Shown here: positions 7,697 to 14,821 of the stretch, piece after piece
Numbering within the stretch: the first letter of the stretch is position 1
How the letters are laid out: the number at the start of each line of letters is the position of its first letter
Assembly: GCA_041746855.1 (NCBI GenBank)
Contig: JBGTGG010000253.1
Span: forward strand, 1 to 18,046
Length of the DNA stretch: 18,046 nt
From: JBGTGG01 sp041746855
GTDB lineage: Bacteria > Bacteroidota > Bacteroidia > Cytophagales > Cyclobacteriaceae
Reading direction: 5' to 3'
Made by a program: the position numbers and the translations under genes
The notes under the pieces: model-generated
Told to the model about the DNA's origin: nothing
Databases searched by the model: none
The model's input: the letters and a program-made list of their open reading frames with translations, nothing else

Positions 7697-8575
7697 TCAC
7701 CCAAACAAATCACTACTGAGATAACGATCCCCGCGGTCGCATACAATGTGAACGATCACACCGCTTTCGATTTCATTTGCAATTTGTAAGGAAGCATACA
7801 ATGCACCACCACTGCTCATGCCTGCCAATACTCCCTCTTTCTTTGCCAGACTTCTTGTCATTTCTGTTGCATCTTCTTCGCTGATATCAATTACCCGGTC
7901 GACTCGGTGGGGTTCAAAAATCTTTGGCAGAAATTCCGGAGACCAGCGCCTGATACCTGGAATGCTGGAACCGTCTGTAGGTTGGGTGCCTACAATTTGA
8001 ATGTTGGAATTTTGTTCTTTCAGATAGCGGGAAACACCCATGATGGTTCCGGTGGTGCCCATCGCTGAAACGAAATGGGTGACTTCTCCTTTGGTATCGT
8101 GCCAGATTTCCGGGCCGGTTGTTTTGTAATGCTGACCGTAGTTATCCGGATTGGCAAATTGGTCCAGCATAAAGTAGTTTTCCTTTTTGGCCATTTCTTC
8201 TGCCAGCGTACGCGAATATTCAATTGTTTTTTCTGCGGGTGTTAAAATTACTTTCGCACCGTAAGCTTCCATGCTAAGTACGCGCTCACGTGTGGAATTA
8301 TCAGGCATGATCAACGTCATCTCTACACCCATAATGCTGGCAATCATCGCGAGTGCAATACCGGTGTTGCCGCTGGTAGCTTCTACCAACCGATCTCCTT
8401 TTTTAATTTCACCGCGATCCATGGCGCCTTTGATCATACCATACGCAGCACGATCTTTTACGCTTCCCCCCGGATTGTTTCCTTCCAGCTTGCCGAAAAT
8501 TTTTACACCGGATTTTAAGTTGAGATGTTGGTATTCGACAAGCGGAGTGTTGCCGATCAGGTCTTCAATTTTCAT
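7697..8575 (-). CDS. cysM: Cysteine synthase, CysM type
   Basis: This PLP enzyme makes cysteine from O-acetylserine and sulfide (CysM enzymes can also use thiosulfate) in the cytoplasm. At 292 residues it is the normal size. GNNPGGSVKDR (32-42) contains the PLP lysine Lys40. TSGNTG (67-72) is the substrate loop, and GTTGTIMG (173-180) binds the cofactor phosphate. SSIPGIRRWSPEF (203-215) and MSSGG (253-257) favour the CysM branch over CysK. No frameshift or missing catalytic residue was seen. It follows cysE with a 42-base gap on the same strand, forming a two-gene serine-to-cysteine operon, and ends at the terminator 7637-7673. CysK-type activity cannot be excluded by motif reading alone. 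Confidence 0.95.
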   Translation of the reverse strand: MKIEDLIGNTPLVEYQHLNLKSGVKIFGKLEGNNPGGSVKDRAAYGMIKGAMDRGEIKKGDRLVEATSGNTGIALAMIASIMGVEMTLIMPDNSTRERVLSMEAYGAKVILTPAEKTIEYSRTLAEEMAKKENYFMLDQFANPDNYGQHYKTTGPEIWHDTKGEVTHFVSAMGTTGTIMGVSRYLKEQNSNIQIVGTQPTDGSSIPGIRRWSPEFLPKIFEPHRVDRVIDISEEDATEMTRSLAKKEGVLAGMSSGGALYASLQIANEIESGVIVHIVCDRGDRYLSSDLFG

Positions 8576-8617
8576 TTGTAAACAGTTGGGTTGAAAGAAT
8601 TTTTTGCTTTTGGATTT

Positions 8618-9451
8618 TTAAGAATGCTGACCGTTAAAGATGATGGTTTCTTTATCCCCGTTGTTACTCATCTCTGCTTTATAATAAATCTTTGATTGTG
8701 CCGGGACACTTCGCGTGAGCCACACATTGCCACCAATGATCGAATCGTCACCAATATGGGTATTCCCACCAAGAATAGTAGCGCCCGCATAAATGACTAC
8801 ACGATCGCCAATGGTAGGATGGCGTTTGGTTTCTGCATCTTCTTTTTCAACACTTAGTGCACCCAAGGTTACACCCTGATAAATTTTTACATGGTCGCCA
8901 ATGATGGTTGTTTCGCCAATCACCACACCCGTACCGTGGTCGATACAAAAGGAATGACCGATGCTTGCGGCCGGATGAATGTCGATGCCGGTTTTACTAT
9001 GCGCATATTCGGAGATCATGCGGGGGATCAATCCAACTTTAAGTTCATGAAGAATATGCGCAATCCGGTGTGCTGCAATTGCGAAGAAGCCGGGATAGGT
9101 TCGGATGACCTCGGTCTTGCTTTTGGCAGCGGGGTCACCGTTGAACAATGCGGTAACATCTTCTTCCAATCGTTCGAGCAGGTTTTGCAAGGCATCAAAA
9201 AAATGTTGAGTAATCTCAGCGGGGTTTTCTTTTGATTTCGTTGGGTTCTTCGTCAGGATTTCCTCCAACTGAAGCTTTAGTTTTTCCAGGTGTAGTTTGA
9301 AGGCGCGTTGTGATGTAAAATGGTGTTTCGTGAAATCCGGAAACAAGATGGCCAGTACATCAGTAAACCATTGGCTCACCGTTTCAGGGGATGGACACTT
9401 GGGACAATCGAGTTGCCGGGTGTAGAGGGTAGTGATAAAGGCTGGTGTCAT
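8618..9451 (-). CDS. cysE: Serine O-acetyltransferase
   Basis: The enzyme acetylates serine with acetyl-CoA to give O-acetylserine, the substrate of the downstream CysM. It has 277 residues: an all-helical N-terminal part (about 1-145) and a left-handed beta-helix of hexapeptide repeats (about 155-255). Key residues are present: NGDPAA (Asp106), IDHGTGVVIGE (170-180) with the Asp171/His172 pair, YQGVTLGA (191-198), and KRHPTIGD (209-216) with His211. The C-terminal tail is short and polar (SNNGDKETI and beyond), where many CysE proteins carry the tail that contacts cysteine synthase; whether it does so here is unknown. A perfect -7 element lies 65 bases upstream. CysE is the usual feedback point for cysteine. 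Confidence 0.95.
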   Translation of the reverse strand: MTPAFITTLYTRQLDCPKCPSPETVSQWFTDVLAILFPDFTKHHFTSQRAFKLHLEKLKLQLEEILTKNPTKSKENPAEITQHFFDALQNLLERLEEDVTALFNGDPAAKSKTEVIRTYPGFFAIAAHRIAHILHELKVGLIPRMISEYAHSKTGIDIHPAASIGHSFCIDHGTGVVIGETTIIGDHVKIYQGVTLGALSVEKEDAETKRHPTIGDRVVIYAGATILGGNTHIGDDSIIGGNVWLTRSVPAQSKIYYKAEMSNNGDKETIIFNGQHS

Positions 9452-9515
9452 AATAGGTTAATTATATTGGTCTGAAAAGAGTTCAACGAAGTAGATATTA
9501 ACAAACATCTTATTT

Positions 9516-9523
9516 CAAAGATA
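9516..9523 (-). promoter_or_regulatory. Candidate -7 promoter element of the cysE-cysM operon
   Basis: On the minus strand TATCTTTG (9516-9523) perfectly matches the Bacteroidota -7 consensus and is the same octamer as in the glutamate dehydrogenase promoter. It lies 65 bases before the cysE start. A convincing -33 TTG at 19-23 bases was not found, only a TTCG closer in, so this is a partial call. Confidence 0.4.
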
Positions 9524-9606
9524 AATTAATCCATGTTTCGAATAGAGTTGCTCTCCCAACGAAACGGCTATTACACAAGAAGGTTAAATATTCTTGATTA
9601 ATGTTT

Positions 9607-10218
9607 TTATGTAATTGATTTGAGTTCTGTCTCTAAATTGATTCGTGCGCTTGTTTCATATCGGTCTGAGAATTCTTTTGTTTTATAGATGCGTTCCATC
9701 GCTAGAAAATGCTGCAACACTTTTCTCCTTCCGGGATTGTACACAAAATCAGGGTAAAGGGAATACTCGCGTCTGATTTGTTTCGAATATGCTGCATATA
9801 CTTCGGCTTCTGCTCCCAGGATGGAGAGATCAGCATCTGTAAATAAATTTGTTTGAAAATCGTGCGACTCATGCTTTTTTGTTGCCAAGATCATTTTTGC
9901 ACAATTCTGGATTTCATCCGATGGGAATGAAATAATCTTTAGCCTATCTATTGCCAGTTCAGCACTGCGTTCTTCATTATCGCTTCTCAATACATTGTAG
10001 ATGATATCGTGATATGCGATGGCGAAGATAACCGTATTCCAATTGGAAAAACTTGCTCTATAGTTTTGTAATTCTTCAAACATGGAATTTAGATGGACTA
10101 GTGTATGATAATGCCTTTTCGGTTTGGAATAGTTTTTCTCAATCTCATCCCAAAGCAATTGGTGTTCCTTTGGTGATGCGTGATTTTTGAGGCTTGTTAG
10201 AAACTCCTGCTTGATCAA
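9607..10218 (-). CDS. HD-superfamily metal-dependent hydrolase (COG4339-like)
   Basis: This 203-residue cytoplasmic protein looks like the predicted HD-superfamily phosphohydrolase group typified by COG4339. RHYHTLVHL (35-43) opens with the first metal histidines, AYHDIIYN (68-75) holds the HD pair His70-Asp71, KKHESHD (114-120) gives a further histidine, and TDADLSILG (127-135) gives the last aspartate. Substrate is unknown; relatives are thought to act on phosphoesters or nucleotides. The start is TTG at 10216-10218: an in-frame TAG lies just upstream, and the next ATG (residue 46) would cut off the first histidines. It sits 19 bases after the serine hydrolase gene and is probably co-transcribed with it. 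Confidence 0.82.
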   Translation of the reverse strand: MIKQEFLTSLKNHASPKEHQLLWDEIEKNYSKPKRHYHTLVHLNSMFEELQNYRASFSNWNTVIFAIAYHDIIYNVLRSDNEERSAELAIDRLKIISFPSDEIQNCAKMILATKKHESHDFQTNLFTDADLSILGAEAEVYAAYSKQIRREYSLYPDFVYNPGRRKVLQHFLAMERIYKTKEFSDRYETSARINLETELKSIT

Positions 10219-10237
10219 AGTGTGTTTGCTTTCGCTA

Positions 10238-11512
10238 TTAATCCATCAACGCCTGATAAATCAACGCGCGTAATTTATTGTGGTCATCCAATCCGCCATC
10301 GGGGATCAATTGCGTAAAGTAGACCACCACCAATTCTTCTTTTGGATCAACCCAATAGTTTGAATGGTAGGCACCACCCCATCCGTATTCACCTACGGAA
10401 CCCAACAAACCTTTTGCGCCCACGTCTTCTATCACCGAAAATCCAAGTCCAAAGCCAGTACCGCCTACCCACGGAAACATACCGTCTTTTAAATGATTAA
10501 CCGTCATGAGCTCGACAGTCTTGCGTGAAATAATGCGCTTGCTATTATACGTCCCGTTGTTCAACATCATTTGAAGGAATGTTGCGTAGTCCGTAGCGGT
10601 GCTCAGAAACCCCGCGCCACCTGAAAAACTTTTTCGCGGACCATCAACATACGCCCCTTGACCGACCATGCCTCCTGGTTCAGGTGCTTTTTTTAATCCA
10701 TTGTTTTCGGGTGAATACACGATTGCTAATCTTTCTTTTTTATTCTTTGGAAGATAGAAATGCGTGTCATTCATACCGAGCGGATCAAGGATTAGGTTTT
10801 TAAGAAACGCATCCAACGATTCACCCGAAACCACTTCAATCAATGCACCCAGGATATCGGTGCTATATCCATATTCAAATTTTTCACCTGGCTGTGCTTC
10901 AAAAGGCAAGGCCGCCATTCGTTTTACCGTGGCAAGAATAGGCTCATCACGATCGGCAAAATACCAACCCTGGATTTTCGCTTGTTCCCATTTATCTTTC
11001 GCAATGCCCCATCCATAGCCAACACCGGCAGTGTGCGTAAGTAAATCGCGAATGGTAATCGGACGGTTTGCTTTCACCACTTCATATCCACCGCCTTCTT
11101 TCGGTACAGCCACAGTGGTTTCTTTAAACTCCGGAATATACTTCCCTATCGGATCGGAAATGACCAGCCTGCCTTCTTCCTGTAAGATCATAACGCCAAC
11201 ACTCACGATGGCTTTTGTTTGGGATGCAATGCGAAAAATCGAATTGTCTTTCATCGGTATGTTGTTTTCGATATCACTTTTGCCAAACGATTTAAAGTAT
11301 GCAACCTGTCCACGTCTCGTTACCAACACCACCGCGCCCGCTAGTTTTTGATTATCCACATACCCTTGAAAAGTTTTTGTTAAATACTGCAGCCGCGTGG
11401 AGGACATGCCTACTTTTTCTGGGGAGGTTTTTACAAGTTCCTGTGCAGCGAGGTTGAGCTGAAGTAGGAATGCAAGGAAAAATAAAAGTGAGTAGAAGTG
11501 TTTGGCCTTCAT
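10238..11512 (-). CDS. Secreted serine hydrolase of the beta-lactamase/class C penicillin-binding fold
   Basis: The 424-residue protein has a signal peptide (about 1-24, ending LAAQ), so it acts in the periplasm or outside. The fold is that of AmpC-like and EstB-like enzymes. SQTK (97-100) is the SxxK active-site serine motif. Tyr216 in EYGYSTDILG is the second-motif tyrosine, in the YS form seen in esterases rather than the YxN of AmpC. GGAYHSNYW near the C terminus is the third motif region. It is more likely an esterase or peptidase than a true beta-lactamase. The size is typical. It is the first gene of a likely two-gene unit with the HD hydrolase. No clear promoter was found in 11513-11560. 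Confidence 0.88.
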   Translation of the reverse strand: MKAKHFYSLLFFLAFLLQLNLAAQELVKTSPEKVGMSSTRLQYLTKTFQGYVDNQKLAGAVVLVTRRGQVAYFKSFGKSDIENNIPMKDNSIFRIASQTKAIVSVGVMILQEEGRLVISDPIGKYIPEFKETTVAVPKEGGGYEVVKANRPITIRDLLTHTAGVGYGWGIAKDKWEQAKIQGWYFADRDEPILATVKRMAALPFEAQPGEKFEYGYSTDILGALIEVVSGESLDAFLKNLILDPLGMNDTHFYLPKNKKERLAIVYSPENNGLKKAPEPGGMVGQGAYVDGPRKSFSGGAGFLSTATDYATFLQMMLNNGTYNSKRIISRKTVELMTVNHLKDGMFPWVGGTGFGLGFSVIEDVGAKGLLGSVGEYGWGGAYHSNYWVDPKEELVVVYFTQLIPDGGLDDHNKLRALIYQALMD

Positions 11513-11624
11513 GATGGTTGTAAAGTTTTACAAAATTCTACTGTAATATAGTGTGATGGGTTATGCAAGGCAAATTTTGGATAGGAGAAGGAAAGAATCA
11601 ATTCGCTATCCCGAGAAGAAAATT

Positions 11625-12023
11625 TTACTGCGTAAATTTTTTATAGAGCACATAGCACAGTCCACCCATCAGAAGGGTGGCAATTATATCCCAAGGATCT
11701 ATGGGTTTTCCCAACAAGGGGTGTGCTATTTCATACACCACTACACTAATGGTAATGGTTTTGATCAGGAACAAATGTTGTATTCTTCCCTGACCAAAGA
11801 TGCCAATCAAAACGAAAATCGTGGCGACTGTTCCCAATGAGTTTCCGATCGTATCGGCAATATGAAAATCATTGATGTTGTTTTTGTAAATGTAGGGACG
11901 ATAGAAAGGCCGGGCTATAAATTCGTAGATAAGGATAGCCGTAAATCCAATTGCAAAGTTGATGATTCGTTCACGGGTCAACTTCCAGGTCGTAATTCCG
12001 TGTTGGATTTCTTTGAGGTTCAT
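11625..12023 (-). CDS. Small VanZ-like integral membrane protein
   Basis: This 132-residue protein has about four membrane segments (roughly 19-36, 63-76, 84-100 and 112-127). ADTIGNSLGT (56-65) before the second segment and YEIAHPLLGKPIDPWDIIA (97-115), with Glu98, Asp109 and Asp112, resemble the VanZ-like family pattern of an acidic residue, a short loop with Asp-x-x-Asp and a glycine-rich last helix. Function in that family is mostly unknown (one member gives low-level teicoplanin resistance). The start ATG overlaps the stop of the TonB-like gene by four bases (ATGA), which implies coupled translation. Bases 11513-11624 downstream hold only an imperfect AT-rich inverted repeat. Confidence 0.7.
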   Translation of the reverse strand: MNLKEIQHGITTWKLTRERIINFAIGFTAILIYEFIARPFYRPYIYKNNINDFHIADTIGNSLGTVATIFVLIGIFGQGRIQHLFLIKTITISVVVYEIAHPLLGKPIDPWDIIATLLMGGLCYVLYKKFTQ

Positions 12024-12424
12024 TTCAGTGCAAACATAACCGGAAATCCTGTTTTCGCTCGTACCGTGCGACCACTTTGCTGGGCAGGTATCCAGTTGGG
12101 CATTAGTTTAACTACCCGAATAACTTCTTTGTCGAGGGAGGGATAAAGTCCTTCTTCTATTTTTATACTTTCTGGTTTGATGCTTCCGTCCCTTTCCACT
12201 ACAAAACTAACAACAACCCTTCCTTCAATTTCTGCTTTCCTTGCATCTTTGGGATATTTGATTTGGCTGCCGATAAATTCATACAACGTATTGATCCCAC
12301 CCGGAAACTCCGGTCCTTCCTGAGGAACCAATATAATTTTTTGTGTGGAAGTTGAGTCGATAGACTCTTGAGCAAAGAGGTTTGAGGTGGTGAATAAGAT
12401 TGTAATGAGGAGGATGTATTTCAT
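12020..12424 (-). CDS. Periplasmic TonB C-terminal-domain protein
   Basis: The 134-residue protein has a cleavable signal peptide (1-19, ending LFAQ) followed by one TonB C-terminal domain at about 45-133. The domain signature is seen in QIKYPKDARK (54-63), IEGRVVVSFVVERDGSI (66-82), LDKEVIRVV (97-105) and PNWIPAQQSGRTVRAKTGF (109-127). It lacks both the N-terminal membrane anchor and the proline-rich linker of true TonB, so it cannot itself carry proton-motive energy. It may bind receptors or cell-envelope partners. Such free-standing domains are frequent in Bacteroidota. Its gene has a good promoter (12456-12488) and overlaps the VanZ-like gene by four bases. Confidence 0.85.
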   Translation of the reverse strand: MKYILLITILFTTSNLFAQESIDSTSTQKIILVPQEGPEFPGGINTLYEFIGSQIKYPKDARKAEIEGRVVVSFVVERDGSIKPESIKIEEGLYPSLDKEVIRVVKLMPNWIPAQQSGRTVRAKTGFPVMFALK

Positions 12425-12455
12425 TTTTTTTCTATCTAATAGGTAGTGGTGGTGT

Positions 12456-12488
12456 AAAATTTAGGATTGGTGACAACACCAACGCAAA
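12456..12488 (-). promoter_or_regulatory. Bacteroidota-type promoter of the TonB-domain/VanZ-like pair
   Basis: On the minus strand TTTG (12485-12488) is followed after exactly 21 bases by TAAATTTT (12456-12463), one mismatch from TAnnTTTG. The start codon is 32 bases from the -7 element. A small hairpin, TTGGTG-ACAA-CACCAA (12467-12482), lies in the spacer and could be an operator or end the upstream gene; it has no T tract. Confidence 0.5.
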
Positions 12489-12505
12489 GCAAGAAAGGTT
12501 GATGA

Positions 12506-13009
12506 TTAAATATATGCGTTGTTTTTCATTTTTATGTTATCGACATTTCCAGCGAGCTCAATTAATCGTAGACTGAAAGTTTCAAATTCCTTTTCGGTTC
12601 TAAATTTCAATTGAACTGCATCTGTTTTTGAGTCCAGTCGAATTCTAAAACGTTCATATTTAAAGTCACGGATATCTACTTCCCACATATTGACTACCTT
12701 GATGATGACAGGGTAGGAGCCATCAATAATTAATTTATCGTCTGTCAGTTCAATGTTTCCGGAGCGCCAACGGAATAGCCATAATCCGAACCCTACCACA
12801 AGATGCAAAACTGCAATATTGTTTAGGTCCCAAAATATTTTGGGCATTATATAAAATAATGCAAGTGCTTGCATTTCAGGTATAGCATTCCTAAAAGGAT
12901 ACCACATTAAATCGCAAATAAAGAAAACCAACATGGAGAATACGAGGAGAACAGTGGCTACCTTCTTAATTGGTGTGGGATGATATTTAACGGTGTATTT
13001 TATTCGCAC
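12506..13009 (-). CDS. Two-TM membrane protein of unknown function with PH-like C-terminal part
   Basis: I do not recognise this 167-residue protein. Two hydrophobic segments lie at about 17-37 and 61-80. The rest (about 84-160) alternates short beta strands (GNIELTDDKLIID, VDIRDFKYERFRIRL, AVQLKFRT) and ends with a helix (FETFSLRLIELAG). That pattern resembles bacterial PH-like domains in small membrane proteins, but it is inference from shape only. The start is GTG at 13007-13009; the first internal ATG (residue 26) lies inside the first membrane segment. It is AT-rich like the protease cluster upstream and is separated from it by 71 bases, so it may belong with it or be independent. Confidence 0.6.
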   Translation of the reverse strand: MRIKYTVKYHPTPIKKVATVLLVFSMLVFFICDLMWYPFRNAIPEMQALALFYIMPKIFWDLNNIAVLHLVVGFGLWLFRWRSGNIELTDDKLIIDGSYPVIIKVVNMWEVDIRDFKYERFRIRLDSKTDAVQLKFRTEKEFETFSLRLIELAGNVDNIKMKNNAYI

Positions 13010-13080
13010 GAACTGAAGTTAACACTTTGCCCAACGCAATGACACATGTATTATTATTGTCCGAGTGTTCTCTGAATTGA

Positions 13081-13296
13081 CTAATAAGAAACACCAAATA
13101 ACAAGACTTCATCATTGTTGTCGTCAATGTAATGTGTCCTGTCTTGCTCCTGAATTTGCAGTCGCTTGTAGGTAATTTGTGCAACGTCAGGTTTTTTTTT
13201 AGTGTATTTTCCTTCCTGAGTCTCGGTAATAAAATTCAAGAGTGTTTTAGTCGTTTCACCGTCAAAGTCAACCTTAATTTTAAGCGTTTCTGACAT
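13081..13296 (-). CDS. Small protein of unknown function, last gene of the protease cluster
   Basis: This 71-residue, charged, soluble-looking protein has no membrane segment, cysteine or signal peptide. MSETLKIKVDFDGETTKTLL reads as a strand followed by a helix, then a lysine-rich loop (KYTKKK) and an acidic patch (DDNNDE) near the C terminus. It starts eight bases after the protease stop codon, so co-transcription is very likely and a working link (substrate, adaptor or inhibitor) is possible but unproven. Another open frame overlaps it in a different register at 12987-13184; that one lacks good spacing to the protease and has a less protein-like composition, so I prefer this frame. Confidence 0.65.
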   Translation of the reverse strand: MSETLKIKVDFDGETTKTLLNFITETQEGKYTKKKPDVAQITYKRLQIQEQDRTHYIDDNNDEVLLFGVSY

Positions 13297-13304
13297 GTTT
13301 TGGG

Positions 13305-14519
13305 TTATTTGAAGGATACCTTTCTTTTAGTCTGTGACTCAACTTGATTCTTAATAGGCTTTAAATCTAGAGCAAAGTTACAATTATTACAAACAAGAAT
13401 TTCATTGTCCTTGACATTCGGGTTAATTGGCAGTTTAGCTGTCTTTATTTGAGGACTATCAAGATCCATATATCCCTGTACTTTATGTCGGGTGCCACAT
13501 TTGGGGCATTGGATATCCAATTCTATAGCATCTACAGGTTTTTGTTGTCCTCGTGACGGGAGCGGATTTGAAATTGGTAAATTGCTTCCAGGATTTACTG
13601 TAAATGTTTTTGAAATTTTAAGATCATCAACAAAGAACATTTTATAAACGCTTGAGCCATCAAGAATAAGTCTTATTACGGTCTTTACTCTATAGACTAT
13701 GTCAGCAAGTTTGGGGTCGTCATCAATTCTTTCGATAATCAAATCTTCCTTTAGGTCTTCTATTTTTAATGATCGTCCATGCGTGCGCCATGTGGTATGG
13801 TCACAAAACATGTCAGCAACTTTATTCGCTCTTTCTTTCCGCATCTGAGCGGTCACCGGTGTTTTTGATTGTCGCGTTATTGTCCAGTTTTTGAATTTAT
13901 GTTCTTCTAACCAACATTTTACCAAGTCCTTTGCAAATTCAAGCGAGTTTATAACTCCGTATAATTCTCCGGGTGAAATTTGAGCAACCATTACTGCATC
14001 AAAAGGATTTAAGTTACCATTTTCCGCAGCCTCTTGCCTCTTTGAGTCAACCCATTCCTTGTAATCATGTGCCGAAACAACTGACCGTCCAATTCTGACT
14101 TGTGCATCTATTGGGCCTAAACTCCCAGTGTCAGTCATATAAATGTTATTACCAGAAAGGACTAAAATTGTTCCTGCGCTTTTTGCTTCACCCGCAATTA
14201 CGAAATTTACCTCATCAAATTTCCTTCGTAAGAACTTAGCAATTTCCTCTGCGGCTTCACCACTTCCTCCTGGTGTCTCAATATAAAAGTCTATTTTTTT
14301 CTGAGTCGATTCACGAAGCATGTCTTGGATATTATAAAAATCATCCTGTACCATACTAACATCAATTCCTCTTGTTCGACCTTTATTAATGTCGGCTGCA
14401 TAGATAAACATATAACGTCCGGTATGTCTATTATACAACTTGATGAGGCGTTGAAGTTCATTTTGAAGGTCAATTAGTCCCATCCGTTTTGAAATATACT
14501 CATTAAGAATACTTGCCAT
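13305..14519 (-). CDS. ClpP/SDH-type serine protease with C-terminal four-cysteine zinc ribbon
   Basis: The 404-residue cytoplasmic protein has two parts. Residues about 1-300 match the serine dehydrogenase proteinase (SDH_sah) family of the ClpP/crotonase fold. Here DFYIETPGGSGE (77-88) is the oxyanion strand, GEAKSAGT (110-117) holds the nucleophile Ser114, and DTGSLGPIDAQ (130-140) follows as in SppA- and SDH-like proteases. Residues about 334-385 carry CPKC (338-341) and CNNC (377-380), a probable zinc ribbon. The family usually has no such extension as far as I know, but I cannot check. There is no signal peptide or membrane span. It lies 37 bases after a two-TM protein and eight bases before a 71-residue protein. 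The substrate is unknown. Hand-counted samples are 37-38% GC, lower than core genes here, which may mean later acquisition. The family name is historical, and serine dehydratase-like chemistry is not implied. Confidence 0.88.
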   Translation of the reverse strand: MASILNEYISKRMGLIDLQNELQRLIKLYNRHTGRYMFIYAADINKGRTRGIDVSMVQDDFYNIQDMLRESTQKKIDFYIETPGGSGEAAEEIAKFLRRKFDEVNFVIAGEAKSAGTILVLSGNNIYMTDTGSLGPIDAQVRIGRSVVSAHDYKEWVDSKRQEAAENGNLNPFDAVMVAQISPGELYGVINSLEFAKDLVKCWLEEHKFKNWTITRQSKTPVTAQMRKERANKVADMFCDHTTWRTHGRSLKIEDLKEDLIIERIDDDPKLADIVYRVKTVIRLILDGSSVYKMFFVDDLKISKTFTVNPGSNLPISNPLPSRGQQKPVDAIELDIQCPKCGTRHKVQGYMDLDSPQIKTAKLPINPNVKDNEILVCNNCNFALDLKPIKNQVESQTKRKVSFK

Positions 14520-14556
14520 AAGCGAGATTGTTAGATATTAATTAGTTTGAGAATTA

Positions 14557-14751
14557 CTACTCAACCGCCCTTTTCACCATCAAGTTTTTGACGACCTTGA
14601 AAAAGAACAATGACCAACCACAAATCTCAAGAACACTACCAATAAAAAGCAAATCATCGGCACTTGGATAATGAAGGATTTTGATAAAAGCTCCTGCGAT
14701 GATGGATATCATACCAAGAACGATAAGAATAACAGTGTAACGGATTTTCAT
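14557..14751 (-). CDS. GldL-like small two-TM membrane protein
   Basis: This 64-residue protein consists of two membrane helices (about 6-23 and 33-53) with a loop FIKILHYPSADDLL (22-35) between them. A KILHxP loop following a helix with GAFxK resembles the N-terminal membrane part of the gliding-motility/type IX secretion protein GldL. The long cytoplasmic part of GldL is missing, so this is a short relative and not GldL itself. It ends with a basic tail (KNLMVKRAVE). It is first in a likely three-gene unit with the serine protease 37 bases downstream and could anchor that protease to the membrane (inference). A short palindrome lies just upstream of its start. Confidence 0.7.
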   Translation of the reverse strand: MKIRYTVILIVLGMISIIAGAFIKILHYPSADDLLFIGSVLEICGWSLFFFKVVKNLMVKRAVE

Positions 14752-14759
14752 AATACTAT

Positions 14760-14773
14760 CGGTTAGTTAACCG
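14760..14773. promoter_or_regulatory. Palindrome upstream of the protease cluster, possible operator
   Basis: CGGTTA (14760-14765) and TAACCG (14768-14773) form a 6-bp palindrome with a two-base centre, eight bases before the start of the 64-residue gene. On the minus strand TACTTTCG (about 14773-14780) beside it is one mismatch from the -7 consensus, so the palindrome could act as an operator. Short palindromes arise by chance, so this is weak. Confidence 0.25.
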
Positions 14774-14821
14774 AAAGTATCAAAAGATTTCGAGATATGC
14801 TATGAAAATTTTAAGCGCGAA

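Noticed and set aside
10238..11512. True class C (AmpC) beta-lactamase
   Set aside because: The second motif is YS rather than YxN, and the sequence resembles esterase/peptidase members of the fold.
13018..13070. Integron attC-like site next to the AT-rich cluster (GCCCAAC with AACACT/AGTGTT arms)
   Set aside because: GCCCAAC fits the RYYYAAC core, but no matching GTTRRRY was found at the right distance and the 6-bp arms do not extend. No integrase is in the window.
12987..13184. 65-residue minus-strand frame overlapping the 71-residue gene
   Set aside because: It overlaps the PH-like and 71-residue genes in other registers, and its composition is less protein-like. The 71-residue frame has tight spacing to the protease.
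14557..14751. GldL of the gliding/type IX secretion machinery
   Set aside because: Only the two-helix N-terminal pattern is present in 64 residues. The long cytoplasmic domain and neighbours gldK, gldM and gldN are absent.
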